DNA of 64,000 bases. Source: Streptomyces sp. RKAG290 (GTDB lineage: Bacteria > Actinomycetota > Actinomycetes > Streptomycetales > Streptomycetaceae). Of this stretch, positions 48,312-56,207 are shown one piece after another. The notes beneath the pieces are model-generated. The model made no database searches. It saw nothing but the letters and a program-made list of their open reading frames with translations, and had not been told where the DNA came from. How positions within the stretch are numbered: position 1 is the first letter of the stretch; the number at the start of each line of letters is the position of its first letter. The stretch is from contig NZ_JAJOZC010000001.1 of assembly GCF_023701695.1 (NCBI RefSeq), forward strand, positions 868,001 to 932,000, written 5' to 3'. The translations under genes were made by a program, and so were the position numbers.

Positions 48312-48722
48312 CTAGTTGTTCGCGGCGCCGTTGCCGGACAGGATCGGGATGTCGTCGAGGATGTGCGACAGCGCCTCGTCACCCTTGGCCTGGGTGGAGT
48401 TCTCGGTGCACTGCTGGTTCTGCGGCGACGACAGGACGTTGAGGTCCTGGACCGAGATCGGGATGAGGCCGATCAGCGAACCGGCGTTGACCTTGGCCGG
48501 CAGGGCGATGCAGGGCTTGTTGAGCGAACCCTGGATCAGCGCGAACTGCGGGCTCCAGTCACCGTGGGTGGCGGAGTTGCCGTAGGACTGCATGGCGCCG
48601 TTGCCGTTGACCGTGGTGGTGCCCTGGTCGTTGCCGATCGCCATGGCCTGCGGCGCGATCGCGGCGGAGGCGCCGACGACCGAAGCAGCGACAGCTGCCG
48701 AGGCCATAATCTTCTTGATCAT
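48312..48722 (-). CDS. Rodlin (copy 2), RdlA/RdlB-like
   Basis: 136 residues; [23 protein letters not shown] with AAGGG eight bases upstream. Signal peptide cleaved after QAMA. The mature protein begins [20 protein letters not shown] and ends [16 protein letters not shown]; it has the two conserved cysteines ([15 protein letters not shown]) and the [10 protein letters not shown] motif. Rodlins are secreted and assemble with chaplins into the rodlet layer on aerial hyphae and spores. An intact, typical copy. By comparison with S. coelicolor, where rdlA and rdlB adjoin chaplin genes, this is the conserved coat locus. Expression is expected during aerial growth under BldN control. Confidence 0.93.
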   Translation of the reverse strand: MIKKIMASAAVAASVVGASAAIAPQAMAIGNDQGTTTVNGNGAMQSYGNSATHGDWSPQFALIQGSLNKPCIALPAKVNAGSLIGLIPISVQDLNVLSSPQNQQCTENSTQAKGDEALSHILDDIPILSGNGAANN

Positions 48723-48904
48723 GAAATAGCCCTTCTGGGGTTTTCTGTTGCCCGCCTGTCCTGAGCGCTTGGATCAACTCGCGGCGACGGGAATGGTTGT
48801 GGCGCTTCACTCGAACGGTGACTCCGCCATCCCTCCGCTCACGGGACACACGGCACCGGAGAACGCAGGAAGGCGTCGGAACGGGAACTGCCGACCGGGG
48901 CGGG

Positions 48905-49195
48905 TCAGCCGCCGATCGGGAGACCGCCCATGAGGGGGGCCGCGCTCTTGGCCGCACCGGTGGCCTGGTCGGCCACCTTGGTGACGGTGCCATCCTTCTG
49001 CAGCGTGTCGGCGGCGTCGTCGACCGTGTCGACGAGCGGGTCGACGGCCTGCGGGGCCGCCGCCACCACCTGGTTGACACCGCCGTCGAGGCTGAAGTTC
49101 GGAGCCGTGGCGGTGGTAACGGCGAAGGCGGGAGCAGCCGTTCCGAGAGCAACCACGGAGCCGGCAACGAACGCAGCAGTCTTCGCGTACTTCAC
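48905..49195 (-). CDS. Small secreted protein of the rodlin/chaplin locus, unknown function
   Basis: 96 residues from GTG (KYAKTAAFVAGSVVALGTA), with AAGGGA eight bases upstream. The signal peptide opens like that of the short chaplin (VKYAKTAA against VKYTKIAA) and is cleaved after PAFA. The mature part of about 70 residues has no cysteine and no chaplin or rodlin motif. It starts VTTATAPNFSLDGG, then has an amphipathic helical stretch rich in Ala, Val and Asp (VVAAAPQAVDPLVDTVDD), and ends PLMGGLPIGG. Its position between rodlin 2 and the short chaplin suggests a coat or hyphal-surface component. I recognise no family. Confidence 0.8.
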   Translation of the reverse strand: MKYAKTAAFVAGSVVALGTAAPAFAVTTATAPNFSLDGGVNQVVAAAPQAVDPLVDTVDDAADTLQKDGTVTKVADQATGAAKSAAPLMGGLPIGG

Positions 49196-49578
49196 TTTCA
49201 GGTTCCCTTCTGCGGCGGCAGCCGTCTCGGTCGCGTCCCCGCGCCGCACCAGCCTTCTTTAGCTGTGACTTCTGCCGCTTTCCCTCTGGCTAACGACCCG
49301 AATGCGGCCGGGCAACTGGAGCTTCCGGCTTTTCTCGTCACCGCTCGCCCGAACCACGCGATCTATTGCATGACTATTCACTGAATCGGGTACGAGTGCG
49401 AGACAGCGGGGCCTTGTCGGTGGTGCACTGTCGTTACTCCGTCCCGCGCGCCCGCCCGGATGTCCGCCCCCAGCCGCCGGCGCTCCGCGCCCCGGGCCGG
49501 CGAACAGGCCCCAGGTCTTTTCGCCGCATCCTGGCAGTACCGCGAACTCCCGGGACGGAGAACGCAGGAAAGAGGAAA
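49196..49578. other. Gene-free region between the secreted protein and the short chaplin terminator
   Basis: About 380 bp with no convincing reading frame. It is AT-richer than its surroundings between 49250 and 49400, which suits a developmental promoter for the minus-strand gene starting at 49195. I could not recognise a specific sigma-factor element with confidence. Confidence 0.5.
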
Positions 49579-49609
49579 GCCCCGGATCGCAACAGATGCG
49601 ATCCGGGGC
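49579..49609 (-). terminator. Terminator of the short chaplin gene
   Basis: Perfect 13-bp stem GCCCCGGATCGCA/TGCGATCCGGGGC with loop ACAGA, 34 bases beyond the chaplin stop on the minus strand. Confidence 0.8.
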
Positions 49610-49643
49610 AGACCCGGTGCCGAGATCCTCGGCGGTACAGCGA

Positions 49644-49877
49644 TCAGACGTTGGCGCAGGTGTTGCCGAAGGCCGGGTTCAGCAGGCCGATCACGTTGAT
49701 GGTGTTGCCGCACACGTTGACCGGGATGTGGACCGGGACCTGGACGAGGTTGCCCGACAGGACACCCGGGGAGCCCACGGCCGCACCCTCGGCGCCGGAG
49801 TCGGCGAACGCCGGGGCGGCTGCACCCATCGCCATGAGGGCTCCGGCGGCAACGGCGGCAATCTTGGTGTACTTCAC
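49644..49877 (-). CDS. Short chaplin (two-cysteine type)
   Basis: 77 residues from GTG (KYTKIAAVAAGALMAMGA), with AAAGGG six bases upstream. Signal peptide cleaved after PAFA. The mature part is a single chaplin domain: GSPGVLSGNLVQVPVHIPVN, CGNTINVIGLLNPAFGNTC, with both cysteines that form the intramolecular disulfide; ChpE-type chaplins lack them. Short chaplins assemble into amyloid fibres at the air-water interface, lowering surface tension so that hyphae can rise. Next to rodlins and a long chaplin it resembles ChpD by position, but ChpD, F, G and H cannot be separated from sequence alone. Confidence 0.92.
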   Translation of the reverse strand: MKYTKIAAVAAGALMAMGAAAPAFADSGAEGAAVGSPGVLSGNLVQVPVHIPVNVCGNTINVIGLLNPAFGNTCANV

Positions 49878-50106
49878 GTTCAACCCTTTCTTTGACGGAG
49901 TCCGGAGCGGACACGAGTTTCGTGCCGCACGAGCGCGGGTTCTCAACACTCGTAACTCCGCCGCTGTGATTCGTAACGATTTAAGTCGGTAAGCGAAACT
50001 CTTCGAGATGAAGATTCCCTGAAGTCCGCCCGAATGACGCAGTACCGGTCACGCGACGTCACCGTCGCGCCGCACCGCTCACGGGCCTGGACTCGGAGGG
50101 CAGCAG

Positions 50107-50151
50107 CAGGCCCGGGCCGCGCGCAGGAGGAACGCCGGCGGCCCGGGCCTG
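50107..50151 (-). terminator. Terminator of rodlin 3
   Basis: Perfect 14-bp stem CAGGCCCGGGCCGC/GCGGCCCGGGCCTG with a 17-base loop, 12 bases beyond the rodlin 3 stop on the minus strand. Confidence 0.75.
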
Positions 50152-50163
50152 TGCACAGGTGGA

Positions 50164-50565
50164 TCAGCTGTTGCCGGCGCCGTTGCCGGAGAGGACCGGG
50201 ATGTCGTCCAGGATGTGCGACAGCGCCTCGTCGCCCTTGGCCTGGGTGGAGTTCTCGGTGCACTGCTGGTTCTGCGGCGAGGACAGGACGTTGACGTCCT
50301 GGACCGCGATCGGGATGAGACCGATCAGCGAACCGACGTTGGCCTTGAGCGGCAGACCGACGCAGGGCTTGTTCAGCGAGCCCTGGACCAGGCCGAACTG
50401 CGGGCTTCCGTCGCCGTGGGTCTCGGCGTTGCCGAACGACTGCGAAGCTCCGTTGCCGTTGACCGACGTGGTGCCGCCGTCGTCGCCGATGGCCATCGCC
50501 TGCGTGGCGCCGAGACCGAGGATGGAGGCGGCAACGGCACCCGTAGCCAGGACCTTCTTGATCAC
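50164..50565 (-). CDS. Rodlin (copy 3), RdlA/RdlB-like
   Basis: 133 residues from GTG (IKKVLATGAVAASILGLGA), with AGAAGGG about seven bases upstream. Signal peptide cleaved after QAMA. The mature protein starts [20 protein letters not shown] and ends [16 protein letters not shown]. The cysteines NKPCVGLP and QQCTENS, and [14 protein letters not shown], match copy 2 closely. It differs from copy 2 mainly in the N-terminal third (GDDGG) and in LVQGSL for LIQGSL. It is divergent from the long chaplin across 433 bp and separated from the short chaplin by its own terminator. Confidence 0.93.
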   Translation of the reverse strand: MIKKVLATGAVAASILGLGATQAMAIGDDGGTTSVNGNGASQSFGNAETHGDGSPQFGLVQGSLNKPCVGLPLKANVGSLIGLIPIAVQDVNVLSSPQNQQCTENSTQAKGDEALSHILDDIPVLSGNGAGNS

Positions 50566-50998
50566 GATGAACCCTTCTCGTACTGGATGCCCCGTACCGG
50601 AGCACACTGCCCAACTCGCTGCGGGACGTTTGGTTATCTCCATTCACCCGAATGCCAGGAGTTCACGGATGCCCGTGCGAAGAAGGACCGGAATCCACAG
50701 CACTTTCGAGAAGCGCCCGGTGATTGAGTCCTCAACATTCCTTCACCCGGTTGACGGCGATCGCTGCCGAATGCACCGAATCCCCGAAGCGAACGTCCAT
50801 TCGTAGTCCGTCCGGGTGGTCGCGCGATTTTCACAAGTTCCACGTTTCTCAGCCACCCGGGCGTCGTTATGGGTGTCGTCAAGCTCGCCCGACGGGACGC
50901 TCCCCAGCAGAACTGGCAGGCCCGACGGTTGCTGCGCCGGCTGACGAATGAACTGCGGGCAGTACGCCCGCGCGAAATGTCCTAAGGAAGGGCAATCA
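50566..50998. other. Divergent promoter region between rodlin 3 and the long chaplin
   Basis: 433 bp without a gene. It contains AT-rich patches (around 50640-50760 and 50960-50998) unusual for this genome and must carry two developmental promoters. I could not identify a clear BldN-type element by eye. Confidence 0.5.
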
Positions 50999-51846
50999 AT
51001 GCGAAAAGCCTTGAGTAAAAGCGTGCTCGTCATGGCGGCCGCGTCAGGAATCCTGACCGCCTCCGGCGGGTACGCCTTCGCGGATGCCTCGGCCGACGGT
51101 GCCGCCATCGGCTCGCCCGGGGTTGGTTCGGGCAACGCCGTGCAGGTGCCGGTGCACGTCCCCGTCAACCTCTGCGGCAACACGGTCAACGTGATCGGCG
51201 CGCTGAACCCCGCCTTCGGCAACGAGTGCGAGAACGAGGACGGTGACGACGGCGACTGGAACGGCAACGGCGCCGGCGCGGACGCCCAGGGCGTCGCCGC
51301 CAACTCCCCCGGCGTGCTGTCGGGCAACCTGATCCAGGCTCCGATCGACATCCCGGTCAACGCCTGTGGCAACACGGTCAACGTGGTCGGCGCGCTCAAC
51401 CCGGCCTTCGGCAACGAGTGCGAGAACGGCGAGGGCGGCAACGAGACCCCCAAGCCGCCGCACCACCACAAGCCGCCGACGCACCACAAGCCCCCGACCC
51501 ACCACAAGCCCCCGAAGCCGCCGAAGCCGCCGACGGGTCATCACCACCACCACCACAACGGCGACTGCCCTCCCGGCCACCACCACAACCCGCCGACGCA
51601 CCCGCCGCACCACAACCCGCCGACCCACCCCCGCACCACAACCCGCCCACCCACAACCCGCCCACCCACACGTGGCACCCGCACACCCCCCCGACCCACA
51701 CCTGGCACCACACGAAGCACCACAAGCCGCCGCAGATGGCACACACCGGCACCAACGACAACCTGGGCATCGCCGGTGGCGCCAGCGCCGCGATGGTGCT
51801 CGGTGGCACTCTGCTGATGCGCCGCAGCCGCGGCTCGCAGAGCTGA
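50999..51846 (+). pseudogene. Long chaplin with two chaplin domains and sortase signal, frame broken by one missing base
   Basis: Restored length is about 282 residues. ATG MRKALSKSVLVMAAASG with AAGGAAGGG upstream; signal peptide to about residue 28. Two chaplin domains follow, each with SPGV.SGN and CGNTVNV(I/V)GALNPAFGNEC. Next is a spacer dominated by His, Pro, Lys and Thr, including six consecutive histidines. In the other frame lies a C-terminal sorting signal: QMAHTGTNDN, a hydrophobic helix and MRRSRGSQS. Adding one C to CCCCC at 51628-51632 joins the frames (THPPHHNPPTHNPP). The motif is MAHTG rather than the usual LAxTG. Sortase would anchor it to the wall. As written, the anchor is lost. 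Confidence 0.85.
51440..51740 (+). repeat. His/Pro-rich low-complexity coding repeats in the long chaplin
   Basis: Repeats of KPPTHHKPPTHH and HNPPTHNPPTH type, with short CCGCCGACCCACC-like units, encode the spacer between the second chaplin domain and the cell-wall anchor. A natural HHHHHH tract is encoded at about 51538-51558. The repetitive C-rich DNA also explains the frameshift at 51628-51632. Confidence 0.75.
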
Positions 51847-51862
51847 CGTACCCCACGCGCTG

Positions 51863-51904
51863 AAGACCCGGTCGGACATCCCAAGCTGTCCGACCGGGTC
51901 TTTT
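51863..51904 (+). terminator. Intrinsic terminator of the long chaplin gene
   Basis: Perfect 16-bp stem AAGACCCGGTCGGACA/TGTCCGACCGGGTCTT with an 8-base loop, followed by further T residues. It lies 16 bases after the stop. Confidence 0.9.
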
Positions 51905-51983
51905 CGTCTGCCCGTCCGGGCCGGCCGTGACCGTTGAAGATGAATGGGTGCGACGCGCGGGGCCAAGCATCCGGGAGAAGGCG

Positions 51984-53255
51984 GTGGCGGACGTGGCAGG
52001 AGCGGTCTTACGCATCGGGGTGGTCGGCGGGAGTGTCGCCGGCTGCGCCATGGCCATCGCCGGGGCCAGGGCCGGGGCCGAGGTGACGGTCTACGAGCGC
52101 AGCGACGGGGCGCTGGAGGACCGGGGGTTCGGCATCGTCATCCCGCCGGCGCTGCACCAGGAGCTCGTCGCGGCCGGCTATCTGGAGCCCGGCATGCCGA
52201 CGGCCCCGGTGCCTTCCCGCGTCTGGCTCACCCGGGAGCACGGGCGGCCGGCGGCCCGTGAACTGGCTCGCCAGGAGAGCGCGGTGACGCCCTGTCACTG
52301 GGGCCTGCTGTGGCGCACGCTGCGCGCGAACACCGGCGCCGTGCGGTACCACCGGGGGCGGCCCGTCACCGAGGTACTGCGCCGCAGCGCCGGCGGCGCG
52401 GTGATCCGTACCGCGGATGCGGAGGATGTGTACGACATCGTCGTCGGGGCGGACGGGCCGCGGTCCGTCACCCGGGAGGCCCTCGCTCCGGGGGTACGGC
52501 CCGCCCAGGCGGGATACGCGGTGTGGCGGGGCACCCTTCCGCTCGCCGCGCTCGCCGGTCATCCGCGCCCGCTGGAGCTGCTGCGCGGCGCGTGGATCAC
52601 ACTCGGATTCCGGGGCGGGCACGGGGTGTTCTACCTGATCCCCGGAGCCGCGCCGGGCTCCCGGCTGCTGGCCTACGCCGTCTACGGGCCGCCGCCCCCC
52701 GCCTCGTGGGCCGCCGGACGTGAGGCCTACGTACGGCACATCGCCGAGGAGCACTTCCCGGCGGACTGGGCCGACATCGTCGGCCGGGGCGAGCACACGT
52801 CCATGGCGTACCACCCGGTCACCGACTTCCACGCGCCACTGGCGGCGGATCCGCCGTTCCTGCTGGCGGGTGACGCGGCGAGCATCACCAGGCCGCACAC
52901 CGCCAGTGGCGCGACCAAGGCGTTGCAGGACGCGCTCTGTCTGGAGCGAGTCCTGCGCGGGGCGTCCTCGCCCGCCGACGCACTGCGCAGGTACGCGGCC
53001 GAGCGGACGCCCGAAGGGGCCCGGCTGGTCGCACTCGGGCGGCGCCTCGGACACGCCATGGTCGAGCGGACGCCGGACTGGGCGGCGATGGGGGCGGCGG
53101 AGGTGGAGACGTGGTGCCGCGCCACGCTGGACGGTGCCGACAGCTATCTGTACGGGGCGGCGCAGGGGTTTCGTGCGCGACCCGCGGGCGGGCTCGAAGG
53201 GGCCGGGAGGGCCCCGACCGGTAAACCGGTGGACGGCGGCGCCGGGGCGGCCTAA
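51984..53255 (+). CDS. FAD-dependent aromatic-hydroxylase-type monooxygenase (contains TTA codon)
   Basis: 423 residues from GTG 51984, with GGAGAAGG just upstream; GTG 51927 is an alternative. The N-terminal Rossmann motif is IGVVGGSVAGCAMAIAGARA, followed by VTVYER. The DG motif VVGADGPRSVTRE and the second FAD motif FLLAGDAASITRPHTASGAT identify the class A flavoprotein monooxygenase family. It hydroxylates a small aromatic or related substrate using NAD(P)H and O2. A TTA leucine codon at 52008-52010 makes translation dependent on the bldA tRNA. The methyltransferase gene starts 10 bp after its stop, so they form a pair. Confidence 0.88.
   Translation: MADVAGAVLRIGVVGGSVAGCAMAIAGARAGAEVTVYERSDGALEDRGFGIVIPPALHQELVAAGYLEPGMPTAPVPSRVWLTREHGRPAARELARQESAVTPCHWGLLWRTLRANTGAVRYHRGRPVTEVLRRSAGGAVIRTADAEDVYDIVVGADGPRSVTREALAPGVRPAQAGYAVWRGTLPLAALAGHPRPLELLRGAWITLGFRGGHGVFYLIPGAAPGSRLLAYAVYGPPPPASWAAGREAYVRHIAEEHFPADWADIVGRGEHTSMAYHPVTDFHAPLAADPPFLLAGDAASITRPHTASGATKALQDALCLERVLRGASSPADALRRYAAERTPEGARLVALGRRLGHAMVERTPDWAAMGAAEVETWCRATLDGADSYLYGAAQGFRARPAGGLEGAGRAPTGKPVDGGAGAA
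52008..52010 (+). promoter_or_regulatory. TTA codon (bldA control point)
   Basis: In-frame TTA in GCG-GTC-TTA-CGC-ATC near the start of the monooxygenase gene, upstream of the FAD-binding glycines. TTA is the rarest codon in Streptomyces and is read only by the developmentally regulated bldA tRNA. Confidence 0.8.
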
Positions 53256-53265
53256 CTTCCCCGCC

Positions 53266-54012
53266 GTGGACCTTCCTCGTACTTTCACCATCCGCGAGAG
53301 CACCCATCGCATCCATAACCCGATCACCGAAGAGAACCTGGCCACCCTGGGCCGGGCCCTGCACCTGGCCCCGGGGACGCGGATTCTCGACCTCGCCTGC
53401 GGCAGCGGGGAGCTGCTCTGCACCTGGGCGCGCGAGCACGGCGTGACCGGGACCGGGGTCGACATCAGCACCGTCTTCCTCGGCAGGGCCCGGGACCGGG
53501 CCATCGAGCTGGCTGTGGCGGACCGGGTCGGCTTCGTGCACGGTGACGCGTCCGGCCATGTCGCGGACGAACCCGTCGACATCGCCGCCTGCGTCGGCGC
53601 CACCTGGATCGGCGGCGGTGTGGCCGGCACGGTCGCGCTGTTGCACCGCTCCGTCCGGCCGGGCGGCATGCTGCTGATCGGCGAGCCGTACTGGCGCCTG
53701 GAGCCGCCGGACCAGGCGACCGTCGAGGCGTGTCACGCCGACGCCCGCGACGACTTCTTCGCCCTGCCCGAGCTGCTCGAGCACTTCGGTGAACTGGGCT
53801 GGGACGTGGTGGAGATGGTGCTGGCCGACCAGCAGGGCTGGGACCGGTACGTCGCGGCGCAGTGGTTCAACATCCGGCGCCACCTCGACGCCTGTCCGGA
53901 CGACGAACTGGCCGCGCAGCTGCGCGCCGAACTGGCCACCGGCCCCGCGCAGCACGTCCGGTACCAGCGTGAGTACCTCGGGTGGGGCGTCTTCGTCCTC
54001 ATGCGGCGCTGA
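53266..54012 (+). CDS. SAM-dependent methyltransferase
   Basis: 248 residues from GTG (DLPRTFTIRESTHRIHNP). Class I fold: motif I is ILDLACGSGELLCTWA, the acidic end of β2 is GVDIS, the motif near β4 is AACVGATWIGGG, and GGMLLIGEPYWR follows. C-terminal helices have QWFNIRRHLDACPDDEL. No ribosome binding site is seen; it lies 10 bp after the monooxygenase stop, so translation is probably coupled. It may methylate the product of the monooxygenase. The substrate is unknown. Confidence 0.85.
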   Translation: MDLPRTFTIRESTHRIHNPITEENLATLGRALHLAPGTRILDLACGSGELLCTWAREHGVTGTGVDISTVFLGRARDRAIELAVADRVGFVHGDASGHVADEPVDIAACVGATWIGGGVAGTVALLHRSVRPGGMLLIGEPYWRLEPPDQATVEACHADARDDFFALPELLEHFGELGWDVVEMVLADQQGWDRYVAAQWFNIRRHLDACPDDELAAQLRAELATGPAQHVRYQREYLGWGVFVLMRR

Positions 54013-54079
54013 CCCGTTCCGCGGTGGTCCGTGGGAGGGGTTCATGTGAGGGCGCGAGTGAGAACGGTCCGCGTACGGG

Positions 54080-54538
54080 TCACGGATAGAAGTGGGTCAG
54101 CGACTCGGCCACGCAGGCGGGCTTCCCCGAGCCCTCCAGCTCGAAGGTGAAGGCCCGGGACATCTGCACGCCACCCCTGGCGACCTGGGTGACGCCGGTG
54201 ACCGCGGCGTGCAGCCGGACCCTGCTGCCGACCGGCACAGGCGCGGGGTAACGGACGCGGTTGACCCCGTAGTTGAGGGCGCGGCCCACTCCCCGTACCT
54301 GGAGCAGTTCACCGAACATCGGGATGCCCCAGCTCAGGACCATGTAGCCGTGCGCGATGGTGCGTCCGTACGGGCCGGACGCCGCGCGCTCGACATCGGT
54401 GTGGATCCACTGGTGGTCCCCGGAGACGGACGCGTACGCGTCGATGAGCTCCTGGGTGATCTCCTTCCAGTCCGAGTGCCCCAGGTCGTGCCCGCTCAGC
54501 GCGAGGATCTCCGGGATGCCGTTCACGGTCAGCGGCAC
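54080..54538 (-). CDS. MaoC-like hotdog-fold dehydratase
   Basis: 152 residues from GTG (PLTVNGIPEILALSGHDLG), with GGAGG eight bases upstream. The MaoC catalytic signature is present: the D-x-x-x-H pair in YASVSGDHQWIHTDVERAA, followed by GPYGRTIAHGYMVLSW. Members hydrate trans-2-enoyl-CoA (R-specific) or act in related dehydrations. The gene lies 41 bp downstream of the MHS transporter on the same strand and is likely cotranscribed with it under the LysR module at 56075-56122. This suggests the hydration step of a CoA-dependent pathway. Confidence 0.85.
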   Translation of the reverse strand: MPLTVNGIPEILALSGHDLGHSDWKEITQELIDAYASVSGDHQWIHTDVERAASGPYGRTIAHGYMVLSWGIPMFGELLQVRGVGRALNYGVNRVRYPAPVPVGSRVRLHAAVTGVTQVARGGVQMSRAFTFELEGSGKPACVAESLTHFYP

Positions 54539-54579
54539 GGGCCGGCCTCCGTTCCTGTCGTGGTGTGGGTGCGGCGGGG

Positions 54580-55923
54580 TCAGGCGGTGACGGGGACGGT
54601 CCTCGGCACGACGGGCCGCTCGCCGGACTGCTCGTCGTGGTTGGGGCGCTTGAGCAGCAGCAGCATGCAGCCCAGCGTCAGCACCACCTGGAAGACGGCA
54701 TACGCGATGACCGCGGCGACCGAACCCGTCCGGTTCAGCAGGAACTGGCCGATGATCGGGGTCGTACCGCCCAGGAGCGTGCCGCAGAGCTGGTAGCAGA
54801 GCGAGATGCCGGTGTAGCGCAGATGGGCGGGGAAGCGGCTGGCGAGCATGCCGGCCAGGGCCGCGTAGTACAGGCAGTGCGGGATGGTGGCGACGGCGAC
54901 ACCGAGCATCGCGAGGCCGTAGTTCTCGGTGCGGATCAGCAGGAACATCACCGGCATCAGGACCAGTTCCGGCAGCAGCATCACGGTCACCGCCCGGGAC
55001 CAGCTCTTCATCCGGGTGGCCAGGAGTGCGCCGAAGGGCTGCACGACGATCTGGGTGATGTTGGCGACCAGGATGATCGTCAGGAACGAGCTGCGGTCGA
55101 AGCTGAGCGAGGACGTGGCCCAGGAGAGCGCGAACGTCGACTTGAAGTACGTGGCCGAGAGGCCGATGGTGCAGGCGCCGATGCCGAGGACGATCAGCAT
55201 CGGGTGGGTCCGCAGCACCTCGGTGACCGGGAGCTTGGCGACCTTCTTCTTGCTGATCAGGGCGGCCATCGCGGGCGACTCGGCGACCTTCAGCCGGACG
55301 AGGAGGCCGACGATGACGAGGGCGGCCGAGAAGAGGAACGGCAGGCGCCACCCCCAGGAGACGAACGCCGCGTCGGGCAGCCGGCTGATCGCGAGGAAGC
55401 TCAGGGTGGACAGGGTGTTGCCGACGGGCGAGCCCTGCTGGGCGAACGCCCCGTACAGCACCGACTTGCCCTTGGGGGCGTGCTCCGAGGCGATCAGGAC
55501 CGAGCCGCCCCACTCACCGCCGAGGCCGATGCCCTGCACCATGCGGATCGCGACCAGCAGGATCGGTGCGGCGACCCCGATCGAGGCGTAGCTCGGCAGC
55601 AGGCCGATCGCCGTGGTGGAGAGGCCCATGATCAGAAGGGTGATGACCAGGGTCTTCTTGCGGCCGAGGCGGTCGCCGTAGTGGCCGAAGACGACGCCGC
55701 CGATGGGGCGGGCGAGGAAGCCGACCCAGAAGGTCGCGAACGCCACCAGGGTGCCGACGGGCCCTTCGAGTTCCGGGAAGAACACCTTGTCGAAGACGAG
55801 CGCGGCCGCTGTGCCGTAGATGTAGAAGTCGAACCACTCGATGGTCGAGCCGATGAAGGCTCCGAACCCGGCGCGGTTGGCGGCCTTGGTGCGCTCTCGT
55901 GCGGTGGCGGTGGTCGCACTCAT
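54580..55923 (-). CDS. MHS family (ShiA/PcaK-like) MFS metabolite:H+ symporter
   Basis: 447 residues from ATG (MSATTATARERTKAANRAG), with GGGAG six bases upstream; an ATG 18 bases earlier is less likely. MHS family motifs are strong: FIGSTIEWFDFYIYGTAAAL, GVVFGHYGDRLGRKKTLV (motif A) and QGIGLGGEWGGSVLIASEHA. There are twelve membrane helices with a long central loop. MHS members import small carboxylates such as shikimate, citrate, α-ketoglutarate or aromatic acids. Its own LysR module is about 160 bp upstream, and it is paired with the MaoC-like gene, so it probably imports the substrate of this catabolic cluster. Confidence 0.9.
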   Translation of the reverse strand: MSATTATARERTKAANRAGFGAFIGSTIEWFDFYIYGTAAALVFDKVFFPELEGPVGTLVAFATFWVGFLARPIGGVVFGHYGDRLGRKKTLVITLLIMGLSTTAIGLLPSYASIGVAAPILLVAIRMVQGIGLGGEWGGSVLIASEHAPKGKSVLYGAFAQQGSPVGNTLSTLSFLAISRLPDAAFVSWGWRLPFLFSAALVIVGLLVRLKVAESPAMAALISKKKVAKLPVTEVLRTHPMLIVLGIGACTIGLSATYFKSTFALSWATSSLSFDRSSFLTIILVANITQIVVQPFGALLATRMKSWSRAVTVMLLPELVLMPVMFLLIRTENYGLAMLGVAVATIPHCLYYAALAGMLASRFPAHLRYTGISLCYQLCGTLLGGTTPIIGQFLLNRTGSVAAVIAYAVFQVVLTLGCMLLLLKRPNHDEQSGERPVVPRTVPVTA

Positions 55924-56074
55924 GGGGGCTCCCGTGAACATCGTTGATCAAGAGGATGGCGAGCGACGAGGGTTCCGAGGGGCCTCGCCCGTGACGCCCC
56001 GGGCCGCGGGTGAAGAAGGGGGACGGCGGCGGCGGGGAGCCGATGGCGTTACGGTGCCAGCCGAGACCTTGAAC

Positions 56075-56122
56075 GGTCCAATACCGAATTACTGGTGCAG
56101 TGAGATGCAGGGCGTCTCAATG
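56075..56122 (-). promoter_or_regulatory. Shared LysR-type promoter module A (MHS transporter operon)
   Basis: On the minus strand: CATTGAGACGCCC...CATCTC, 18 bases, TATTGGACC. The ends and spacing are identical to module B (57506-57553), and module C (58484-58530) matches it on the plus strand. TTGGAC would be the −35 element, with the palindromic GAGACGC-type site centred about 30 bp upstream, the usual LysR recognition position. Confidence 0.7.
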
Positions 56123-56142
56123 ATTCGCCGGGCAGCCCGGAG

Positions 56143-56187
56143 AACGCCCGCGGCGGCGCAGTCGGGTGGGCTGCGCCGCGGGGCGTT
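56143..56187 (-). terminator. Terminator-like hairpin downstream of the thiolase gene
   Basis: AACGCCC pairs with GGGCGTT and GGCGCAG with CTGCGCC, separated by small bulges, loop TCGGGTGGG. It lies 20 bases beyond the thiolase stop, so the MHS operon has its own promoter (module A). Confidence 0.6.
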
Positions 56188-56207
56188 CGACTGTGTGGCG
56201 GCCGGGC

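Noticed and set aside
51440..51740. CRISPR-like direct repeats
   Set aside because: The repeats are short, irregular, in frame and encode His/Pro-rich protein between a chaplin domain and a sorting signal.
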